Assembly: GCF_051622035.1 (NCBI RefSeq)
Contig: NC_135357.1
Span: forward strand, 35,695,691 to 35,759,690
DNA from: Arctopsyche grandis
Lineage: Eukaryota; Arthropoda; Insecta; Trichoptera; Hydropsychidae
Reading direction: 5' to 3'
Length of the DNA stretch: 64,000 nucleotides
Within the stretch, counting starts at the first letter, position 1. Every line of letters starts with the position of its first letter. Shown piece after piece: positions 58,063 through 64,000 of the stretch. A model generated the notes under the pieces. The model was not told the DNA's origin. It did no database searches and was given only the letters and a program-made list of their open reading frames with translations. The position numbers were made by a program, and so were the translations under genes.

Positions 58063-59178
58063 AAAACAAAACCATTCAGTTTTATTAGAAAAATTATTTT
58101 GTATTCTTAATTTCTCATTTTTTACAATATTCTTCTACGTCGTTCACAGTTTTTTTAATCCAATTTTGAAAAAAAATTTCTAGTTTTGAATTAAAATACC
58201 TAAAAAAAAATTACATTTTCACTACCTCTTTTACATGTAAAATTTTTCGTTAGTCAACTAGTATTTCATATACATGTATTCAAATTCTACCTACGATGAA
58301 TGGATTAAAAACTCGTGGGTAGAGGTACCATTGTTCGTAAGTATTTATTGTAAAATTAAGAAAGAATAGAATAAAATACTTATAATAATAAAAAGCCAAT
58401 AAAAATAATTGGATTTATATTTCTGAACGACCATTTGTTTCTGATTTTTTTCACGTAATGATATTATTATAAACAAGTATTTTGTAAGTAAAACTTACGT
58501 TTTATTTTCGAAATACTTTTAAAAATAAAATATACATGGAAATAAATCCTCGTTTACTTGATTAAAATGTAGGGACATCAGTAAAAATAAATGTCAATCC
58601 TTAAAAACCACACTCAAAACAATTCAGAAACTAAAAAAAAACTTGAAGTGTAACTTGAATATGTAGAAACCCAAAACCAAACCAAATTTTTCCTACAAAA
58701 CGAAACCGCGTTATAAAAATATATCGATCCTAAATATATACAAATCAATTTAAAAAACGGTGTCTAAACCAGAAAATGATTAGTCAGAGGTCGTTTTCAC
58801 ACGGTAGCGTACGCACGCGCGGATACATCATAGCAAGAAAACGTCGTAACCAACGAAAAGTAGTTTCCAATAGTTTCCCGCTGCTTTATCAAACTAATCA
58901 AAAGCTATATAGAAGTAAAGTAACAGATTCAAATTAAAATGCAATATAAGAAGTACAATCAAATTCGATACTTGGCCGTGGACGAACTTTGATTCAGAAA
59001 CGCCAGACATTTGTCTGGAATCCTTCAGTTTTCAATACCAAATCCAATCATCAGCTTGGTGTACCATCTGGTATAGTCTTACGTAAAATGTACATGCTAT
59101 CGCATTCCCCCCCACTCAACCCGCGATGACCAATTACATTTCGTTTCAGTTTCGCATTGCATCGACTATAATAATCTA

Positions 59179-60361
59179 AGGGCGAAAACACACAGCAAGG
59201 AATGTGGCACGTGATTTTTTTTTAGATACTTTTAAACATGCGAAAAAAATCTGGCACGCCCAGCACACACCGTCCCAAAATCACCCCCTGAAGTGTTTTT
59301 GATAAAATTGTATCCTTGCTTGACAGTGATCGATAACGGTGTATCCCATATTTGAATAAGGGGGAAATCACACAGCGGTGAATGTGGGACGTGGGTTTTT
59401 TTTAGATAATTTTAAACATATAGAAAAAATGTCGCGTTCATGGGATGCGTACAAGGTATAGTCCTTTCAAAACGTCCATAAAAAAAGAACCCCTGGGTGT
59501 GTTCGGTAAAATTGTATCCTTTATCCCTGCTTGACAGTGATCGATAAGGGCGAAATCACACAGCGTGGGATGTGGGACGTGGGGCTTTTTAGATAGTTTT
59601 AAGCATATAGAAAAAATATGGCGTTCATGGTATCATACCTGGTACCGTATTTTCAAAACGAAACATTGGAGCCGTTTCGTTGAAATTCTGTAGTAGTGTT
59701 TATCCTCGCTTGACAGTGATCGATAACGGTGTATCCCATATTTGAATAACTTGTCGATACACCGTTATCGATCACTGTCAAATAAGAATAAAATTTTAGC
59801 GAAAATGGTCCAAAGGGTCGTTTTGGTATATATCACTGTCAAGCAAGGATAAACACTACTATAGAATTTCAACGAAACAGCTGAAATGTTTCGGTTTGAA
59901 AAGACGGCACCAGGTATGATACCATGAACGCCATATTTTTTCTATATGCTTAAAACTATCTAAAAAAAACCCACGTCCCACATTCCGCGCTGTGTGATTT
60001 CGCGCTTATCGATCACTGTCAAGCAAGGATAAAGGATAAAATTTCACCGAACACACCCAGGAGGTCTTTTTTTTAGACGTTTTGAAAGGACTATACCTTG
60101 TACGCATCCCATGAACGCGACATTTTTTCTATATGTTTAAAACTATCTAAAAAAAACCCACGACCCCCTTTCGCCCTTTTTCAAATATGGGATACACCGT
60201 TATCGATCACTGTCAAGCAAGGATACAGTTTTATCGAAAACACTTAATTGGGTGATTTTAGAACGGTGTGTGCTGGGCGTGCCACATTTTTTTCGCATGT
60301 TTAAAAGTATCTAAAAAAAAAAAACCCACGTCCCACATCCCACGCTGTGTGATTTCGCCCT
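59179..60361. mobile_element. Concentric palindrome: three nested TA-flanked MITEs
   Basis: The outer element (59179-60361) starts AGGGCGAAAACACACAGC and ends with the inverse GCTGTGTGATTTCGCCCT, flanked by TA on both sides. Inside it sits a second element (59359-60177; TA left, TT right). Inside that sits a third (59547-60006; TA on both sides, within gatcga...tcgatc). All three share the ends AGGGCGAAATCACACAGCG and an arm motif (tagatagttttaaacatata). Each pair of arms matches its partner better than the other pairs, so the nesting order is readable. No protein is encoded. TA target sites suggest a Tc1/mariner-like mover. Confidence 0.85.
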
Positions 60362-60404
60362 TACGGTTTTAAGAAATGTAGGAGAACTTGTCGACGTTCC
60401 ACAT

Positions 60405-60510
60405 ACCACATCCCGCGCTGTGTGATTTCACCCTAAATATAGGAGACCCCTACAGCGGGGAGCCAAGCACACGACGTGCCGTTCTTCCCCGTGTGATTTC
60501 GCCCTAACTT
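60405..60510. repeat. Two extra right ends of the same MITE family
   Basis: gcgctgtgtgatttcaccct (about 60413-60432) and cccgtgtgatttcgccctaa (about 60487-60506) repeat the right terminus seen at 60361 without matching left ends. Confidence 0.65.
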
Positions 60511-60972
60511 ATACATTAGTCGGTTTTTGGGAAGGGTTCGAATCCCAACCATACGAACATTCCTGGATATAAGTTCCAGGCTATTCGGCCTGCTCTAGTT
60601 AGTTACGAGAGAGCCTCATTAGATGCTCATTCTCATACACATATCCAATTCCAAAACGTCACAATCGGACCACTCAAAAGCCATAACATAGTAGTGAATC
60701 AAAAGTGATCTATTATTATCCCACGAATGAATTATTTCTAAATACATAGCTCGAATGCGAATTTTCTAGCGTTATTTGGCAACTCTCTCGCCGCGAACAG
60801 GGTTGCCACACCGCATCTATCACGAAAATATATCATAAACGCAGCGCAACCATCGTTGCAAAATGCAATTAGATATACATATCAGAATACGGATGAAATG
60901 ATTTAGACTATTTATAAGCGTTCGCGTTCTCGTGGATGTATACACACATCCATTGTATACACATGTATGTAG

Positions 60973-60997
60973 GTGTGTGTGTGTGTGTGTGTGTGTA
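60973..60997. repeat. (GT)n microsatellite
   Basis: About 12 uninterrupted GT units. Confidence 0.95.
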
Positions 60998-61789
60998 TCT
61001 ATGCATAATATAACCGCTCCAGGGAAACTCGCATTCAATATACACATGTTAAATATTTATATTCGTTTTTATAGTCGTCGCTTCTGAGAATATCAGATGT
61101 TTCCACTGTAGTGGTACTAATACGTGTATTGACCACGTCTAACGAGAATAAAAATACACACATTTTGTATTCAATTCGATATTATTCATCGCCGTCTCGT
61201 TCTCTGGCCGTCTCGTTCTATCGACATGTTATTATAACGATGTATGTATTATATATTGAAATGTTTCAACTGCGAGTGTTGTGCTAAATTTGAGAATCTA
61301 TGATTTTATGTTAATTTGGGACGATTTAATGCTACACTATACGAAATTTCCAGTCATTTTTCCGCGCACACTCGAATTTCAAAATGGCGTCGAACGTTCC
61401 AATTTTTACTTTTTTTTTTTGTTGTTCTTATGTTAATCGATAACACGTTCTAATTTAATTAAAATTTACCGTAATTATTTTGCATTAGTATCAATTGCAT
61501 TGTTTTCGTTCCGTTTGGAATACATACAATGTAGCCGAGTCATTTTGTGAAATTTTTCGTGTTAAATTTTAAAAGGGCGCATGTCACGTTCCGGAACTGT
61601 ATGCAAACATTAAATATCAAACATTTTCTTATATATAAAATAATCAACAAAACACAAATTACATGTAAATTAAAGTTTAATATTATATGTATAGTATTTT
61701 AATGGCGATCTAACCCAAATAAAATTTTGTCCATGGAGCATTTTTTTTTAAACAAAATTCAATTAACATTTCAAAAAATATTTTTCATT

Positions 61790-62520
61790 TACAACCATTA
61801 ACCCTCCACTGCTGTCAATACGCTTCTGGTTTGAGCAACTTTCATCCATCTCATGCAACTTTTTTTTTCTAATTTCTAAATTATTCAATATAGCAATTTT
61901 GATTTAGTTACAATGCAATCATCATCATTTACAACCATTCACAATCCAATGCTGGACGAAGACTTCGTCAACGGCTTCTGTTTTGTATAAATTTTTCTAA
62001 TTTCATCCACCCATCTTCTCTATGACCTTTTACATTCTTTCGGGTAGTATTCAAGTTCTTTCGCCCATCTACCGAACATTTTTTAGCTACATGATCAGCC
62101 AATTGCCATTTAAATTTCTTCACTCTCTCCACTATATCTTTGTCACTAAGTGTCAAACTTCTCACCCATGTATTCCGTTTCCTATCTCTTCTTGTTATGC
62201 CGAGCATATGCGTTCATATAATAATCATCATCATCTACAGCCATTCACTATCCACTGCTGGATGAAGGCCTCTTCAATACGGTTCCACTCATCTCTGTTT
62301 TGCGCAACTCTCATCCATCTCACCCCACACATTTTCATAATTTCGTCTACCGATGTTCCCTGCGGTATTCCTTTTACCCTTTTGCATTCTCTCGGGTACC
62401 ATTCGAGCACTTCTTTTATCCACCTTTCGTCCATTCTTCTAGCCACATGGCCCGATCATTGCCATTACAATTGCTTTACTCTATCTACTATGTCCAATAC
62501 CCTTGTCATATTTCATAAAC
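61790..62520 (-). mobile_element. RTE-like LINE 3' fragments, three in tandem
   Basis: Minus-strand frames encode the C-terminal end of an endonuclease-RT protein. 62446-62231 reads RWIKEVLEWYPRECKR, then CGVRWMRVAQNRDEWNRIEE and QQW. 62207-61968 reads MLGITRRDRKRNTWVR, then DIVERVKKFKWQLADHVAKK. Each ends near tgg(a)ttgtgaatggttgt and a (gatgat)-like tail. A third, shorter tail is at about 61795-61860. All are truncated and broken. Confidence 0.72.
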
Positions 62521-63037
62521 TACTGCCCGTAGAGAAACATTCTAACTAACCACATTCTCAACGGGCACAACGCTAGTTTTATATAAAAACAATATCAAAT
62601 TTTAAATATTCTATGAAAAACGCACTCACTCACTAAAAAATAAACTTCATCCACTACAAATTTTTTAGACATTATGTAACAAAGTTTTAAAAAAACAAGT
62701 ATTGCCACAATTTTACTTCATTTACAATGCAATCATTCATACATACATTTTTCGATAAAAATGCACACACTCGAGCAAAAAATTCCACCTGCGGCGCATC
62801 CTCTTCGAGTTGCACAACGTCACACTTTATTCACCCACTTCACCGTCCCCCAGGGCGATAAAATGACAACCCTTCGAAGCAACCCAGCTCATTATAAATC
62901 GTTACGAATGACTTAGACCCAAAATGGAGACTACAAACACACATGAAGAGCAATAATTAAATAATTTCGAGTTAATTGCTCTAATTAAACGTGTACATGG
63001 TACCGTTCGATCGAAAGACGCATCTTTGTTTAGAAAT

Positions 63038-63042
<5 letters not shown>

Positions 63043-63095
<53 letters not shown>
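63043..63095. repeat. (AC)n microsatellite
   Basis: About 26 uninterrupted AC units. Confidence 0.97.
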
Positions 63096-63099
<4 letters not shown>

Positions 63100-64000
63100 T
63101 AGAGAGGAACCAGTTTTGAGATAACCATATATATGTATATAAGCACAGAAGGGGGAAAAACGAAACCACTTCCCCGCCTATATACTAACACGTATACCAA
63201 ATATGTATAATGTGTATATCTCCCTTGCTCCAAATATTCTCCCCTCGAGACCCAGTAAACAGCAGTCGTACAACAATCGATGATGGATTCTATTCTATTC
63301 TAAACAGCTATACTGGATTATATAAAGCATACAGTATATGTATGCATGTAAGTAAGTATGTAAGTAGCAGGTAGAAATAGAAACGTGTGCGTTCACAAAG
63401 ACTCAAATTTCTAACGCGATACGAAACGTAGTTCAGTATGTGCGCTAGGAAAAAGAATTCGACATTGTACATACATAATATAAATAGAAACACATACATA
63501 CATAAATACATACATACAGATGCATACACGGGCACGTCATTGACGCTAAACAGAGATACGAGAAGCAGGGCATGAATGTACATTCCATCGAGTTTCTCAA
63601 AGAAATCTATACAAAAGCCAACAACAGCTGCGGTGAGATTTCAAGAGAATATTACATATCCAAGTCTAATGTATAAAGTAATAAAAATATTCATTCGGAT
63701 TAATATAATAAATAATCGGTGGAAAAGTTGAACGAGCCCTCCTCTTGGAGTGTCGAAGTTTTATCTACAGCTGATTTCGATACGAATTTATCTAATCGGT
63801 CGTAGTATTATTATTATGTAGTTCCTCGAAATGTCTTATCTGTCATATTTATCAGTATGTATGTATGTATGTATATGTAACAAATATTTTCATGTATAAA
63901 TTAATTGTGCAATTTTAAATTGAGAGTTTTTCTGCAATCTAAATCTCGAAGCTCGTTTATATACAGTCTGTGATTGGCGAATCTAAAGCCTGATTCACAC

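Larger units (their letters stand above)
46499..64000. other. Long gene-poor region
   Basis: No confident gene in 17.5 kb. Recognised contents are listed separately: MITEs at 46761 and 48812, SINEs at 49156, 50456 and 52742, tandem repeats at 51131 and 54580, a foldback relic at 57050, a nested palindrome at 59179, LINE tails at 61790, and microsatellites. The rest (for example 47.4-48.8, 53.1-54.5, 55.9-57.0, 58.1-59.1 and 62.5-64.0 kb) is AT-rich sequence in which I see nothing specific. It may be 5' introns of the zinc-finger gene. Confidence 0.6.

Overview
The window is animal nuclear DNA, almost certainly from an insect. It holds spliced genes with GT-AG introns, a ZAD plus C2H2 zinc-finger gene (an architecture expanded in arthropods), tRNA-derived SINEs, TTAA-flanked piggyBac-like MITEs and very AT-rich spacers. 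The sequence alone does not fix the order.

Six host genes are supported. From left to right they are: (1) the last exon of the ubiquitin-conjugating enzyme UBE2C/vihar (+, 840-1269; earlier exons lie left of the window); (2) a complete four-exon Syntaxin-16 gene (-, 11904 to 5509), reassembled here from splice sites; (3) a two-exon ZAD/C2H2 zinc-finger gene (-, 16255 to 14713), with a decayed partial copy about 3 kb away (18713-19235); (4) an uninterrupted Arp8 reading frame (+, 19732-21426); (5) a complete five-exon XK-related membrane protein gene (-, 33675 to 26362); (6) the last four exons of a 12-finger C2H2 gene (-, 46498 to 39504), whose 5' exons were not found with confidence.

The rest is mostly transposable elements, many nested inside one another and inside introns. 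Syx16 intron 3 (5.0 kb) holds a miniature LTR retrotransposon (6277-7344), a LINE fragment, two SINEs facing each other, and a dispersed repeat that carries a hAT-type MITE that itself carries a solo LTR. The 5.5 kb XKR intron holds a solo LTR split by a foldback element, which is split by a LINE with a 951-codon endonuclease/RT frame, plus a piggyBac-like MITE. At 16380-17811 a hAT-type MITE with a perfect 8-bp target duplication contains two further elements.

From 46.5 to 64 kb there is no confident gene. This stretch holds SINEs, MITEs, a decayed tandem array, a concentric 1.18-kb palindrome (59179-60361) and RTE-like 3' fragments. A (TA)n tract of about 1.1 kb (25211-26336) starts only 25 bp beyond the XKR stop codon.

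The observations most worth following are: the SINE family whose 3' tail keeps a hairpin around a constant 20-nt loop while the stem sequence changes on both sides; the 'Russian doll' palindrome built from three related TA-flanked MITEs; the large foldback in which one arm records the empty TTAA target of an insertion in the other arm; and the giant TA tract in the likely 3'UTR of the XKR gene.
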